NCBI RefSeq assembly: GCF_001006005.1
Contig: NZ_CP011254.1
Span: 4,650,001-4,714,000 of the forward strand
Length of the DNA stretch: 64,000 nucleotides
Source: Serratia fonticola
GTDB taxonomy: Bacteria > Pseudomonadota > Gammaproteobacteria > Enterobacterales > Enterobacteriaceae
Reading direction: 5' to 3'
The translations under genes and the position numbers were made by a program. The notes beneath the pieces were generated by a model. That model was given only the letters and a program-made list of their open reading frames with translations. It was not told where the DNA came from and searched no databases. The first letter of the stretch is position 1. The number at the start of each line of letters is the position of its first letter. This document shows, piece by piece, positions 18,452 to 28,199 of the stretch.

Positions 18452-19417
18452 ATGTTTGTCGGTGTAATGTTTGCCCTGATTGCCGGGTTGATGTGGGGCC
18501 TGATCTTTATTGGCCCGGTATTGGTGCCAGACTATCCAGCCGCGTTGCAGTCCACTGGGCGCTATCTGGCTTTTGGGCTTGTCGTGCTGCCGTTGGCCTG
18601 GCTGGATCGCCGCCGTTTACGTCAGTTGCTGGCAAAAGATTGGCTAGAGGCGTTAAAACTGACTGCGATCGGCAATCTACTGTATTACCTGTGCCTGGCC
18701 AGCGCGATCCAACGTACCGGAGCGCCGGTATCAACCATGATTATCGGCACGTTACCGGTGGTGATATCGGTCGCTGCCAATCTGTTTTATGGCCATCACG
18801 ACGGCCGTCTCTCCTGGCGAAAATTGACTCCGGCCTTACTGGTGATTGCCCTCGGGCTGGTGCTGGTCAACATTGCGGAACTGCAGGGCAATAGCGAGCC
18901 TATTGATGTTTGGCGTTATACCAGCGGCTTGGGATTGGCACTGTTAGCGGTGGCGTGTTGGACCTGGTTCCCTCTGCGTAACGCGCGTTGGTTACGCGAT
19001 AACCCGGACAAACGGTCCGCGACCTGGGCCACAGCACAGGGGATTGTGACCTTACCTTTGGCGTTGGTGGGCTATTTGCTGGTTTGCGGACAATTGGCGC
19101 TGACACAGCCGCAATTCGCGCTGCCGTTCGGCCCTCGGCCACAGGTGTTTATCCCGTTGATGATCGCTATTGGCGTTTTGTGTTCCTGGCTAGGTACGTT
19201 GTGTTGGAATGAGGCGAGCCAGCGTTTACCGACGGTGCTGCTAGGCCCGTTGATCGTGTTTGAGATCCTGGCTGGATTGGCCTATACCTTTATGCTGCGC
19301 CATAGCTGGCCACCACTGCTGACGCTATGCGGTATTGCCTGTTTGATGATTGGAGTGATTTACGCCATGCGTATTAAATTGGAACCGATGGTAATGGCGT
19401 TGGAAGAGACACGCTAA
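18452..19417 (+). CDS. DMT-superfamily (EamA) transporter
   Basis: This 321-residue inner-membrane protein has about ten hydrophobic helices arranged as two EamA halves. The first half begins MFALIAGLMWGLIFIGPVLV and the second ends LCGIACLMIGVIYAMR. Members export amino acids, nucleobases or drugs. The ATG at 18452 has TGGAG at good spacing. It follows the AraC regulator by about 105 bases and probably belongs to its regulon. Substrate unknown. Confidence 0.85.
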   Translation: MFVGVMFALIAGLMWGLIFIGPVLVPDYPAALQSTGRYLAFGLVVLPLAWLDRRRLRQLLAKDWLEALKLTAIGNLLYYLCLASAIQRTGAPVSTMIIGTLPVVISVAANLFYGHHDGRLSWRKLTPALLVIALGLVLVNIAELQGNSEPIDVWRYTSGLGLALLAVACWTWFPLRNARWLRDNPDKRSATWATAQGIVTLPLALVGYLLVCGQLALTQPQFALPFGPRPQVFIPLMIAIGVLCSWLGTLCWNEASQRLPTVLLGPLIVFEILAGLAYTFMLRHSWPPLLTLCGIACLMIGVIYAMRIKLEPMVMALEETR

Positions 19418-19431
19418 CAAGGTGGGTTAAT

Positions 19432-19573
19432 GGGCGCAGCATGCAGCGCCCCTACGAAGTGAATTGGGGGAGTGTCTGCTATCACAGGTGCAACAATGCA
19501 GTTTGGCAAAAAATAGCTCCGAACTTGCAGAGGCCGCACATGTTTGACCGTAGGGGCGCTGCATGCTGCGCCC
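19432..19573. mobile_element. 142-bp MITE-like element with 25-bp perfect inverted ends
   Basis: The left end (19432-19456, GGGCGCAGCATGCAGCGCCC plus CTACG) is the exact reverse complement of the right end (19549-19573). The 92-base interior has no coding content. A solo copy of one arm, identical over 23 bases, lies at 28177-28199. This is the form of a non-autonomous miniature element or an intergenic palindromic repeat family. No target-site duplication was obvious. Confidence 0.7.
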
Positions 19574-19610
19574 TTGGCCCAGTGCAAATTCAGCTTTGCC
19601 ATCAATCTGA

Positions 19611-19632
19611 GGCTACGGGTTTCCCCGTAGCC
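19611..19632 (-). terminator. Hairpin after the EF-G paralog
   Basis: GGCTACGG and CCGTAGCC form an 8-bp perfect stem with a 6-base loop, nine bases beyond the stop codon of the minus-strand EF-G gene. The T-run afterwards is poor, so it is a weak intrinsic terminator or a 3'-end stabiliser. Confidence 0.5.
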
Positions 19633-19640
19633 GTTATCAA

Positions 19641-21746
19641 TTAACGTTTACTGTGGTGGATAATCTCTTCGGCCACATTGCGTGGAGCCTCTGCGTAGTG
19701 GCTGAACTCCATGGTGTAGGTGGCACGGCCTTGCGACATGGAGCGCAGGGTGGTGGAATAACCAAACATCTCAGACAGCGGCACTTTGGCATGGATCTCT
19801 TTGCCTCCGCCACCGGGGATATCCTCCATCCCTTGCACCATACCGCGCCGTGACGACAGATCGCCCATCACGTTACCCGCGTAATCCTCCGGAGTTTCCA
19901 CCTCTACCGCCATGATCGGCTCGAGGATAACCGGGCTGGCCAGGCGACAGGCCTCCTTAAACCCAAAGATCGCCGCCATACGGAATGCCTGCTCGGAGGA
20001 ATCCACATCGTGGTAGGAACCGAAGGTCAGATGCACTTTGACATCGACCATCTGATAACCCGCCAGCACGCCATTATTCAGCGCCTCCAGAATGCCTTTT
20101 TTCACCGCCGGAATATATTCACCGGGGATCACGCCGCCTTTGATCTCATCAAAGAACTCAAAGCCTTTACCAGGTTCATTGGGTTCCACCGTCAACACCA
20201 CGTGGCCATATTGGCCTTTACCGCCGGACTGACGCACAAATTTGCCTTCTACGTCGGTCACTTTCTGGCGGATGGTTTCGCGGTAAGAGACCTGCGGTTT
20301 GCCGGTGTTGGTTTCAACGCCAAACTCGCGCCGCATCCGGTCGACTATGATCTCCAGGTGCAATTCACCCATGCCATAGATAATGGTCTGGCCGGAGTCT
20401 TCATCGGTGCGTACGCGCAGTGAAGGATCTTCCGAAGTCAGGCGTTGTAGCGCAATCCCCATTTTCTCCTGGTCGGCCTTGGTCTTTGGCTCGATGGCCT
20501 GTGCGATAACCGGCTCCGGAAACACCATGCGTTCCAACGTGATAATGGCATTGGGATCGCATAGCGTATCGCCGGTGGTCACATCTTTCAGGCCCACGCA
20601 GGCGGCAATATCCCCGGCGTGCAGCTCATCGACTTCTTTACGGTCGTTGGCGTGCATCTGCACGATACGGCCAATACGCTCTTTTTTGCCTTTTACCGGG
20701 TTATAGACGCTATCGCCTTTGGCCACGATGCCGGAATAGACGCGCACGAAGGTCAACTGGCCAACGAACGGGTCGGTCATCAGCTTGAATGCCAGCGCCG
20801 AGAATTTTTCATTATCATCGGCCTTACGGGTGATAATGTTATCGCGTTCGTCATGGCCTTCCATCGGCGGTACATCCAGCGGAGAGGGCATAAGTTCGAT
20901 CACTGCGTCCAGCATGCGCTGGATACCCTTGTTGCGGAATGCCGAACCGCACAGCATTGGCTGGATCTCACCGGCAACGGTGCGGGCGCGCAATCCCTGA
21001 ACGATCTCCTCATTGGTTAATTCGACCTGATTGAGGTATTTGTCCATTAGCGCTTCGGAGCCTTCCGCCGCAGCTTCAATCATCTTGTCACGCCACTCTT
21101 GGGCCTGCTCGAGCATTTCTGCGGGGATCGCCTCAAAGCGGTAGGTCATACCCTGAGTCGCCTCATCCCAGAAGATGGCCTGCATGCGGATCAAATCCAC
21201 TACGCCAGCAAAATGGTCTTCAGCACCGATGGGGATCACCACCGGCACCGGATTGGCTTTCAGACGCTCGATCATCATATTGCGCACGCGGAAAAAGTCC
21301 GCGCCAGTGCGGTCCATTTTGTTGACGAAGGCCAGCCGCGGCACCTTGTACTTATTAGCCTGACGCCACACGGTTTCAGATTGCGGTTGCACGCCGCCGA
21401 CCGAGTCGTACACCATCACGGCACCGTCCAGCACGCGCATCGAACGTTCCACCTCAATGGTGAAATCGACGTGCCCGGGGGTATCGATGATATTGATCCG
21501 GTGCTGAGGATAATTATGCTCCATGCCGTTCCAGAAGCAGGTGGTGGCGGCGGAAGTAATGGTGATCCCGCGCTCCTGTTCCTGCGCCATCCAGTCCATG
21601 GTAGCGGCGCCGTCGTGGACTTCGCCCAGCTTGTGACTGACCCCGGTGTAAAACAGAATCCGCTCGGTCGTCGTGGTTTTGCCGGCATCAATGTGCGCCG
21701 AGATGCCGATATTGCGGTAGCGTTCGATGGGGGTAGTGCGTGCCAT
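19641..21746 (-). CDS. Elongation factor G paralog, stand-alone copy
   Basis: This is a 701-residue full-length EF-G, a ribosome translocase GTPase. G1 is AHIDAGKT, the switch region is [14 protein letters not shown]3 is DTPGHVDF, G4 is NKMD, and domains II to V are complete (domain IV loop [12 protein letters not shown]; domain V end [23 protein letters not shown]). It differs at many positions from my memory of E. coli FusA, for example YDSVGG for YCAVGG and a five-residue C-terminal difference, so it looks like a second copy rather than the canonical gene. It is not next to rpsL, rpsG or tufA but stands alone between a MITE-like element and an Ail-type gene. ATG 21746 has AAGG upstream. 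Confidence 0.9.
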   Translation of the reverse strand: MARTTPIERYRNIGISAHIDAGKTTTTERILFYTGVSHKLGEVHDGAATMDWMAQEQERGITITSAATTCFWNGMEHNYPQHRINIIDTPGHVDFTIEVERSMRVLDGAVMVYDSVGGVQPQSETVWRQANKYKVPRLAFVNKMDRTGADFFRVRNMMIERLKANPVPVVIPIGAEDHFAGVVDLIRMQAIFWDEATQGMTYRFEAIPAEMLEQAQEWRDKMIEAAAEGSEALMDKYLNQVELTNEEIVQGLRARTVAGEIQPMLCGSAFRNKGIQRMLDAVIELMPSPLDVPPMEGHDERDNIITRKADDNEKFSALAFKLMTDPFVGQLTFVRVYSGIVAKGDSVYNPVKGKKERIGRIVQMHANDRKEVDELHAGDIAACVGLKDVTTGDTLCDPNAIITLERMVFPEPVIAQAIEPKTKADQEKMGIALQRLTSEDPSLRVRTDEDSGQTIIYGMGELHLEIIVDRMRREFGVETNTGKPQVSYRETIRQKVTDVEGKFVRQSGGKGQYGHVVLTVEPNEPGKGFEFFDEIKGGVIPGEYIPAVKKGILEALNNGVLAGYQMVDVKVHLTFGSYHDVDSSEQAFRMAAIFGFKEACRLASPVILEPIMAVEVETPEDYAGNVMGDLSSRRGMVQGMEDIPGGGGKEIHAKVPLSEMFGYSTTLRSMSQGRATYTMEFSHYAEAPRNVAEEIIHHSKR

Positions 21747-22213
21747 AATCAACCTTTCTTAGCCTTGTGGCGTGCGGCTTTAACAGTTTACGTAAAAATG
21801 ATATCCCTCAATGGGTTATCCGCCAGGCCCCGAACAACAACGTCCTGAGGCCTTAGAGTAATCGTAGTTGATGGTATGGACTTTATTAACCTATGACTGT
21901 GATAGGCCGTTTAAAAATTAAACATTATAGATCACAAGGTTGTTCTGCGGATGGCACTTGCTAGGGTGTGAAAGGGCGGCAAACTGAACTGCCCTACAAG
22001 AAATTTCCAGCAAGCCATATAAATAATGTTCAGGTCGCCTAAAAAATAAGCTAACTTGCTTGTTGCTATAAATTTTCCCGTAGAGAAATTGATATTTATG
22101 TGAAGTAGAGCGAGACATCCCACAAACTTCATGGTTAAATTCCGAATTCGCTCAAATAGCACATTATTTTATTGCAGAGCGAATTTTATTTACTCATGGA
22201 TTAAGAGATTAAC
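21747..22213. other. Intergenic region between divergent EF-G paralog and ail-like gene
   Basis: No credible gene is seen in these 467 bases. The part nearest the ail-like gene is AT-rich and should hold its promoter. No distinct operator or riboswitch pattern was recognised. Confidence 0.45.
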
Positions 22214-22759
22214 ATGCAAAAAACATATTTATCAGTACTTCTGGCTGGCGCAATGGCGTTGTCTTTCGGCGTTCAGGCTGCGGGTGAAAGCACCATTTCT
22301 TTAGGTTACGCTCAGAGCCACGTGAAGGTTGATGGCAACAGCCTGAATGAGAATCCTAAGGGTTTCAACCTCAAGTATCGCTATGAAATGGATAACAATT
22401 TAGGCTTTATCACTTCATTCACCTACACCACACAGTCGTATGATTATTATTATGGCAGTAACAAAGTGGGCGATGGTGATTTAAAATATTACTCACTGAC
22501 TGCTGGCCCAGCCTATCGCTTTAATGACTATATCAGCGCCTACGGTTTAATCGGTTTTGGCCACGGCAAGGCGACATCCAATGTCTCTATGCTGGGGTAC
22601 TCTGCTAACACAGACGAAAGCAAGACCAGCGTCGCTTACGGTGCTGGCTTACAGTTTAACGTTACCCCTAATATTGCTCTTGATGCTCATTACGAGTATT
22701 CAAAGCTGGGTGACTTTAAAGTCGGTACCTGGACCGTTGGTGCTGGCTATCGTTTCTGA
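22214..22759 (+). CDS. Ail/Lom/OmpX-family outer-membrane beta barrel
   Basis: This 181-residue protein has a Sec signal (LSVLLAGAMALSFGVQAAG) and an eight-stranded barrel typical of the family. It has the diagnostic GFNLKYRYEMDNNLGFITSFTYT, SLTAGPAYRFNDYISAYGLIGFG and the C-terminal VGTWTVGAGYRF with terminal Phe. Family members act in adhesion, serum resistance or envelope stress. It differs from OmpX in the extracellular loops (Tyr-rich YDYYYGSNK), so it is a paralog. Monocistronic. Confidence 0.9.
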   Translation: MQKTYLSVLLAGAMALSFGVQAAGESTISLGYAQSHVKVDGNSLNENPKGFNLKYRYEMDNNLGFITSFTYTTQSYDYYYGSNKVGDGDLKYYSLTAGPAYRFNDYISAYGLIGFGHGKATSNVSMLGYSANTDESKTSVAYGAGLQFNVTPNIALDAHYEYSKLGDFKVGTWTVGAGYRF

Positions 22760-23021
22760 TAGAAATGTCCTAAAGGGTTTTGAGGGCGCAGTACTACGTC
22801 ATTACTGTCGATAAAAATGGTCTGGCCTTCTCACAACCTCGGAGCCGCCGCTACCCGCGTCGGTTCCGGTTTATCCTCCTTCAAATGCGTTCTTTTTCAA
22901 TGAACCTTTCCTGCCGTTTGGTATACGGTATTCCCTCTATACCCCTTCCATGATCTGTTGGCGGGCGGTTTAATGTATCGACGTTAAAATCCAGAATAAC
23001 CGTTTGCTGAAAGGACTCGTC

Positions 23022-24485
23022 ATGACTGCGTTTCGTGTTCTGTTTTTGCTGGCCGTTGCGGTCCAACTGCCAGCCTATGCCAAACCATCTGGCACCGCAC
23101 CAGGTACCATTCAATGGCAACCCTGTAACAGCACCGCCTTTCAGCACTGGTTCAGCGATGGGCCGCCTCCGGCCGGGTTACAATGTGGCTATGTCGAAGC
23201 GCCACTGAGTAACCAGAATGCAGCACAAACCGTTCGGCTGGCTCTCACGCGGTTACCTGCGGTAGGCCCAAAAAAAGGCAGTGTGGTGATCATCGCGGAT
23301 GGGCCTGGCTCGCCAGGGATCAATCCAAAAATTGCCGAGCAGGGGCCCGCCTGGCGGTTGCAAAAATCTTACGACATCATTGGCTATGATCCGCGTGGTG
23401 TGGGGCAATCGACACCCAAGATCTCCTGTCAACAGACAGCCAGTGAGGAAACACCGTCACCCGATGAAAACGATCTTCCTGGTGCAGAGCAACAGGCACG
23501 GGATATGGTGGCGGCCTGCATCAAGCAGACCGGAACCGACGTGGTGCAACATATGGGCACGCACGAAGCCGTTAACGATCTTGATATCCTTCGCCGGGCG
23601 TTGGGTGAACCCGCGTTGACCGCCGTGGCGTATTCTTACGGTACCAAGGTCGCGGAGTTGTATGCCGAGCGTTTCCCTAAGAAAATCCGCGCGTTAGTGC
23701 TCGATGGCGTAGTGAACCTGAAAGAAGATGATTTTAACCAACGCATCAATCAGGAGCGGGGTTTTCAGCAAAGCTTCCTGCGTTTTGCCGATGATTGCGA
23801 GAAAAACGGCTCATGCCCTTTAACCAGCGAACCTAACTGGGCGATCCAGCGGTACCACAGGATGCTGCACAAATTGCACGATGCTCCTTTCGTTACTCCT
23901 TCGGGTTATGAAATCTCTGCCGATGACGTGATCACCCTTACGCGTAACCTGTTGCCCTGGCGGGAACGTTGGCCCGAGCTGGCCACGGCCTTGCGTAAAA
24001 TTGATGAGGGCAAAGCCGATGATGCAGTGACCGACCTTATCGACGAAAGCTATACCCCAGACGCTGATGATGCGCGAACGGTGATCACCTGTGCAGATAT
24101 GGCGAAGCCTGATGCCGACCAGCAGCTGTTACGTCGGCAGCGCCAACAAATCAATACCGCAGCCTCATTTCCCAATTACTTACCGTTGCATGAGTATCCA
24201 CTCGAGACCTGTGATTTCTGGCCATACCCTGGCCATGTGGAACCGCATGCTCCAGTGCTTTCTACCGCTCTCCCGTCGTTGTTGTTCATTACCCAGCGCT
24301 ATGACCCGGTTACGCCATATCGTAACGCCCGTGAAATGGCTTCGAGTTTTAAAAGCCCGCTGATTACTCGCGAAGGGGATGGCCATACGCTGGCGTTGAC
24401 CGGCGTAGACAGCTGTGTGGATGATGCAGTAGTCGATTATCTGTTGAGTCCAAAAAAGCAACGACGGGATAAAAGCTGCCATTGA
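23022..24485 (+). CDS. Secreted alpha/beta-hydrolase peptidase, TAP type (S33-like)
   Basis: This 487-residue protein has a Sec signal (FRVLFLLAVAVQLPAYA). The alpha/beta-hydrolase core shows GYDPRGVGQSTP, the nucleophile elbow TAVAYSYGTKVAELYAERFP (Ser flanked by Tyr) and VLDGVV. The C-terminal TAP-like domain carries the acid in QRYDPVTPYRNA and the His in GDGHTLAL. Such enzymes remove tripeptides or prolyl residues from peptides in the periplasm or outside the cell. The ATG at 23022 has AAAGGA upstream; a TTG at 23004 is less likely. Monocistronic. Confidence 0.85.
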   Translation: MTAFRVLFLLAVAVQLPAYAKPSGTAPGTIQWQPCNSTAFQHWFSDGPPPAGLQCGYVEAPLSNQNAAQTVRLALTRLPAVGPKKGSVVIIADGPGSPGINPKIAEQGPAWRLQKSYDIIGYDPRGVGQSTPKISCQQTASEETPSPDENDLPGAEQQARDMVAACIKQTGTDVVQHMGTHEAVNDLDILRRALGEPALTAVAYSYGTKVAELYAERFPKKIRALVLDGVVNLKEDDFNQRINQERGFQQSFLRFADDCEKNGSCPLTSEPNWAIQRYHRMLHKLHDAPFVTPSGYEISADDVITLTRNLLPWRERWPELATALRKIDEGKADDAVTDLIDESYTPDADDARTVITCADMAKPDADQQLLRRQRQQINTAASFPNYLPLHEYPLETCDFWPYPGHVEPHAPVLSTALPSLLFITQRYDPVTPYRNAREMASSFKSPLITREGDGHTLALTGVDSCVDDAVVDYLLSPKKQRRDKSCH

Positions 24486-24711
24486 GCGGGTAATGGTGCA
24501 CACCTTCACCAGGCTGACAAAAACACTGCACCTGGTGGCGCTCTAAAAACTATTAGCTCTGGGCGGGGGATTTCAAGTTTTGTCAGTAGGGGCAGGTTTG
24601 GGATTTTAAATACACTCATTTAACTTTAAGCTGCAGGATAAACACTCAAGACTACAGTAACCGCAATAATGATGAGATTCTGTACTTCACCTTGACGTTC
24701 ATTGCTTACGC

Positions 24712-25155
24712 CTAAAGGACTATGTCTGTTTTTTCGCTCCCAACTGGGATAAAAAACACCTGTTCCGGGTCACCGTCATCGAGATTGTCGACCTGACCGC
24801 TGGCGATGAATCCGGCGTTCAACAGCAGACGCTGCATTGGCAGGTTGGAACGATTGGTGGATGTGAATAGCTTTGGGTGCCGGCAGCGGGACTTCAACGC
24901 TGCAATCAACGCCAGACCGATGCCCCGACGGCGGCAGTGTTCCCCCACCATCAGCATTTCAATAAAACCACAGCCGAAGAAATGGTAGTTCAGCACGCCA
25001 TATCCCATCACCACACCTTGCTCCTCGGCAATATAACAGACAGCCTGGGCACACCAGGTGCGGATTTGCGCCGCGCGTTTCGGTTCGTGCAAGGCAACGG
25101 TGTCTATAGCAATCAGCGATGTGGCATCGGTTTCAATGGCCAGGCGAACAAGCAT
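24712..25155 (-). CDS. GNAT family N-acetyltransferase
   Basis: This is a 147-residue acetyltransferase. The acetyl-CoA binding motif is EMLMVGEHCRRRGIGLALIAALKS (R-R-x-G-I-G), followed by KLFTSTNRSNLPMQRLLLNAGF, the usual last strand and helix with Asn contacts. It starts MLVRLAIETDATSLIAID. It is alone on the minus strand; the substrate is unknown. Confidence 0.85.
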   Translation of the reverse strand: MLVRLAIETDATSLIAIDTVALHEPKRAAQIRTWCAQAVCYIAEEQGVVMGYGVLNYHFFGCGFIEMLMVGEHCRRRGIGLALIAALKSRCRHPKLFTSTNRSNLPMQRLLLNAGFIASGQVDNLDDGDPEQVFFIPVGSEKTDIVL

Positions 25156-25331
25156 ATTTAGCCTCTCATTTTTGTTAGTAGCTGCGATGCTGCTCTAATG
25201 AAAGGCAATAAGGGCCGCAATCTGTTCAGGGGAGAGTTCATGACCTGAGCATGATCTTCTAACTACCCGAAATCAAGCAGTTTCAATGATTACGGGTATA
25301 AGAATACTCTTCCCCTTGATGAAGTGTAGGA

Positions 25332-25508
25332 TCAGGCTGAGTGTCTGGTAGGGATACAGATTTTTCCATTAATAATGTGCGCATCCCGGCGGATCCACTC
25401 ATTAACCTTATAGACACTGGTTCGGTGCAGTTGTGCGAAGGTTTTAATATCTCCGTCATGTTTTCTATATATAAACTCTCTGACGCTGGTCAAGGTGTAA
25501 CGCTCCAT
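25332..25508 (-). CDS. Small Cro-like helix-turn-helix protein, 58 aa
   Basis: The minus strand encodes MERYTLTSVREFIYRKHDGD followed by IKTFAQLHRTSVYKVNEWIR and an end with INGKICIPTR. The middle is a helix-turn-helix (FAQLHRTSVYKVNEWIRR) and the tail matches the small phage-type regulators that end in an I-x-G-x-(I/L)-x-x-P-R strand. The frame is closed by TGA and has a weak AGGA upstream. It sits in a gene-poor 970-base AT-rich stretch, so it may be a solitary phage remnant. It is the only reading frame here with a convincing protein pattern. Confidence 0.55.
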   Translation of the reverse strand: MERYTLTSVREFIYRKHDGDIKTFAQLHRTSVYKVNEWIRRDAHIINGKICIPTRHSA

Positions 25509-26125
25509 GAGGTGTGGTTTCCTAGGTAATGGGTTGTGTGACTCTATTATTAAATTAGTGCTGTTGTAGGAGATACATTAACATAAAGATTTAAAAGCAG
25601 GAATTAAACTTTACTGTTATATGCGTTATTTTAGCGATCTGTTTTTTAATTAAATATTCTTAGGGTTTAATAAATCGGCATTCAGATGGAAACAAGTGAT
25701 GGTTTTAAATTACCATTTGTAATCAATGTATTAGGGTGCCATTGTCGTGATGTAGACTATGGGTTTAGAGAGGAGTTTACTGGCATTGATTAATGATTGG
25801 CATGATTCATTAATAAGGCAGCACTTCCTTTTGTGTTGAATGCCATTAATGACACACGACAATGCGATCGAGAATAATCTTAATTAATAGAGCGGTGAGT
25901 ATATTTGTGGATAACAATGCGTTTTCCAAGGTTATTCCTAGATAAAAGTCAGTAAGGGGAGGAGCAACGATTTATCTGAGTTTTGCCATCAAGATGCGGT
26001 TGATGATCAGCCTGATCGTGATTTGTTAACACTCCATGTGCCCGGACAAAAGGTTAATGGATGGGCGCGACCAGCAGATGACCGAACTCAATTTGGTTCA
26101 TACGCTAGTCACGCCCATAGTTGGG
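25509..26125. other. AT-rich gene-poor stretch
   Basis: No convincing gene, terminator or repeat is seen in these 617 bases. Composition is markedly AT-rich compared with the flanking genes, which with the neighbouring Cro-like gene suggests a remnant of imported DNA. Confidence 0.4.
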
Positions 26126-27853
26126 TTAAATCAACCCAAGTTTGCCATTAATCTCCGCGATCTCGCGCCGCCATTGCTGCTGCAACTGCGGCTTTTGATG
26201 CTTGGGTTTACGCGTTATATCCTCCTCAAGCTTGTGCTCCAGAGCAACCAGTGTCGCCAGCAGGTGATCTTCATTGGTTGATATCGCAGGTTCAGCGAGC
26301 GGAGCTCGTTCAGGGGATATCACCAGCTCAGCATTACCGCCACCACTCAGGGTGGTATAGATGGGTAAAAGATCGTGCCATTCGCTCAGTTGGCGATCGT
26401 CTATCAACCAGTAGCGATTACAGCTTTGCTCCATCAGCGTCCGATCGTGGGTGACCAGCAGCACGGCTCCCGCAAACTGTTGCAACGTTGCGGCCAGCTC
26501 TTCTTTGCCTTCCATATCCAGATGGTTGGTCGGTTCGTCTAGCAGCAACAGTGAGTAGTTGGCCAGAGTAAGCGCAACAAACAGTAACCGCGAACGTTCG
26601 CCGCCACTCAGCGTAGATACTTTTTGTTGATGGCGCAGGTAGGGGAAACCGGCACCGATCAACGCCATTTTCCGTTGGTCTTCGGTCAGGGGCGCGAAAT
26701 GGCTCAGGGCATCGCTTAACGAGTCCTCATCGTAGAGCTGTTGCAGATTTTGGTCGTAATAACCAATACGTACGCGAGGGTGAAAAACCGCTCCTTGGCA
26801 GCTTGCTTGCTGGTATTGCTGCCAAAGGAAGTGCAGCAATGAAGACTTGCCACAGCCGTTACGGCCTACTAGCGCGATGCGATCGCCACTTTTTACCTGG
26901 AGATGATCCAGACTGAACAGCACCGGCGCCGTAGGAGCAGGGCGAATGGCTAATTGCTCCAACGCCAGCAGTCGATCGGCAGGCAGCGCTTCACCACTGA
27001 GCCGGAGCCGCCACTGGTTGCCAGCGCTCAAGGTGGTTTGCTGGTCCTTTAATCGAACCACCTGTTTCTCCATCTGCTTGGCTTTACGCGAGAGGTCTTC
27101 GTTGTCATATACCTGGCCCCAAACAGCCAGGCGTTTGGCACTTTTCTCTACGCGGTCAATTTCCTTTTGTTCAGCCTGATGGCGGTGCTCATCGACCAAG
27201 TCTTGCTCTTGGAGTGCGATGCGCGCCTGCGAACAGGGTAAACGGAAATACTGCAGCGTTTTATCACGTAGGATCCAGGTACAGTTGGTTACGCTGTCCA
27301 GTAACCGGCCATCGTGGGAAACCAGCACGAAGCTACCGTTCCAGCCATTGAGGAATTGCTCCAGCCACAGCAGCGTCGGCAGATCCAGATGGTTGCTGGG
27401 TTCATCCAGCAGCAGCAAGTCAGGTTGGCGGATCAGCGCCCGGGCTAACAACAACCGGGTATGTTGGCCGCCGCTCAGGGTGCCGGCCGTCAGATCCCAT
27501 GCCGCTCGGTCGAATCCCAGTTCGGCGAGTAACACTTCACCTTGCCAACGTTCAGGCTGGTGTTGGCCATCTGCCAGGCCTGTGAGCACTGCTTCCAACA
27601 GGGTACAGTGATACAAGGCTTCGGGCAGGTGTTGTTCCACTCGAGCCATCAGGCATTGGTGTGATGGGGTGACGGTGCCTGCGCTGGCAGGCAGATCGCC
27701 GCTGAGAATTTTAAGCAGGGTGCTTTTGCCACAGCCGTTATGGCCAATTAAACCGATGCGGTCGCCCTTTTTCAGGCTAAAGGAAACCTCAGCCAGCAGC
27801 GGGCCGAAAGCGGTATCAATACCAACAGATTGTGCAGAAAGTAATGTTGTCAT
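26126..27853 (-). CDS. ABC-F family ATPase (ribosome-associated type)
   Basis: This 575-residue soluble protein has two ABC domains. The first has Walker A GHNGCGKST and signature TLSGGQHTR with Walker B LLLLDEPSNHLD; the second has GRNGCGKSS, STLSGGERSR and LLLLDEPTNHLD. The linker between them is charged and helical (VEKSAKRLAVWGQVYDNEDLSRKAKQMEKQVVRLK), and there is no membrane domain. ABC-F proteins act on the ribosome to relieve stalling or displace antibiotics. It does not match my memory of EttA, Uup, YheS or YbiT, so it is an additional member. A leader peptide and alternative hairpins precede it, suggesting regulation by ribosome stalling. Confidence 0.9.
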   Translation of the reverse strand: MTTLLSAQSVGIDTAFGPLLAEVSFSLKKGDRIGLIGHNGCGKSTLLKILSGDLPASAGTVTPSHQCLMARVEQHLPEALYHCTLLEAVLTGLADGQHQPERWQGEVLLAELGFDRAAWDLTAGTLSGGQHTRLLLARALIRQPDLLLLDEPSNHLDLPTLLWLEQFLNGWNGSFVLVSHDGRLLDSVTNCTWILRDKTLQYFRLPCSQARIALQEQDLVDEHRHQAEQKEIDRVEKSAKRLAVWGQVYDNEDLSRKAKQMEKQVVRLKDQQTTLSAGNQWRLRLSGEALPADRLLALEQLAIRPAPTAPVLFSLDHLQVKSGDRIALVGRNGCGKSSLLHFLWQQYQQASCQGAVFHPRVRIGYYDQNLQQLYDEDSLSDALSHFAPLTEDQRKMALIGAGFPYLRHQQKVSTLSGGERSRLLFVALTLANYSLLLLDEPTNHLDMEGKEELAATLQQFAGAVLLVTHDRTLMEQSCNRYWLIDDRQLSEWHDLLPIYTTLSGGGNAELVISPERAPLAEPAISTNEDHLLATLVALEHKLEEDITRKPKHQKPQLQQQWRREIAEINGKLGLI

Positions 27854-27887
27854 GGTGCTTACTCAAGGTTATAGGCATGCAGATGCC

Positions 27888-28000
27888 TATCGTCAAAAAA
27901 TTGCCGACGATAACCCGGTAAGCCGGAGGGAAGAACTTTGATGTGAGTAAACTTCGCTCAAGCTTAGGTTATCGGAGCACGATACCGGTAATGCTTGAGC
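27888..28000 (-). promoter_or_regulatory. Alternative hairpins between leader peptide and ABC-F gene
   Basis: Read on the minus strand, GCTCAAGC and GCTTGAGC (28000-27956) enclose an inner stem TATCG/CGATA. Further down, GGTTATCG (27915-27908) can pair instead with CGATAACC (27974-27967) at the leader stop codon, and that stem is followed after a few bases by six T residues (27900-27895). The two pairings share CGATA and so exclude each other, as in a terminator/antiterminator switch. An additional 7-bp repeat TATCGTC/GACGATA overlaps the T-run. Confidence 0.5.
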
Positions 28001-28052
28001 AGCGACGATCGCCAAGGTGATGTGAAAGTATAAACAATTCACAAGACAGCAT
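27969..28052 (-). CDS. 27-aa leader peptide upstream of the ABC-F gene
   Basis: A very strong ribosome site (AAGGAGG) lies six bases before the ATG at 28052 on the minus strand. The frame encodes MLSCELFILSHHLGDRRCSS followed by ITGIVLR and stops at 27969. An in-frame ATG 18 bases upstream exists, but its own ribosome site is poor. The last third of the peptide is encoded by one arm of a 45-base hairpin (27956-28000). It ends 115 bases before the ABC-F start. The arrangement is that of a ribosome-attenuation leader; no known arrest motif was recognised. Confidence 0.6.
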   Translation of the reverse strand: MLSCELFILSHHLGDRRCSSITGIVLR

Positions 28053-28176
28053 TGGGGACCTCCTTTTCATAGTTTTTGGTTGATAGGTGAACGGATTATA
28101 AAGAGGATTTGCGGTTTCTGCTACTGGCCTACCTGTTAGTGTGAGACGACTAACAGATCTCCACCGGCTCAGTAGG

Positions 28177-28199
28177 TAGGGGCGCTGCATGCTGCGCCC
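28177..28199. repeat. Solo 23-bp arm of the MITE-like element
   Basis: TAGGGGCGCTGCATGCTGCG plus CCC is identical to the right arm of the element at 19432-19573. No partner arm was found nearby. Confidence 0.7.

Noticed and set aside
26036..26281. 81-residue plus-strand frame
   Set aside because: Mostly antisense to the 3' end of the ABC-F gene and without a ribosome site.
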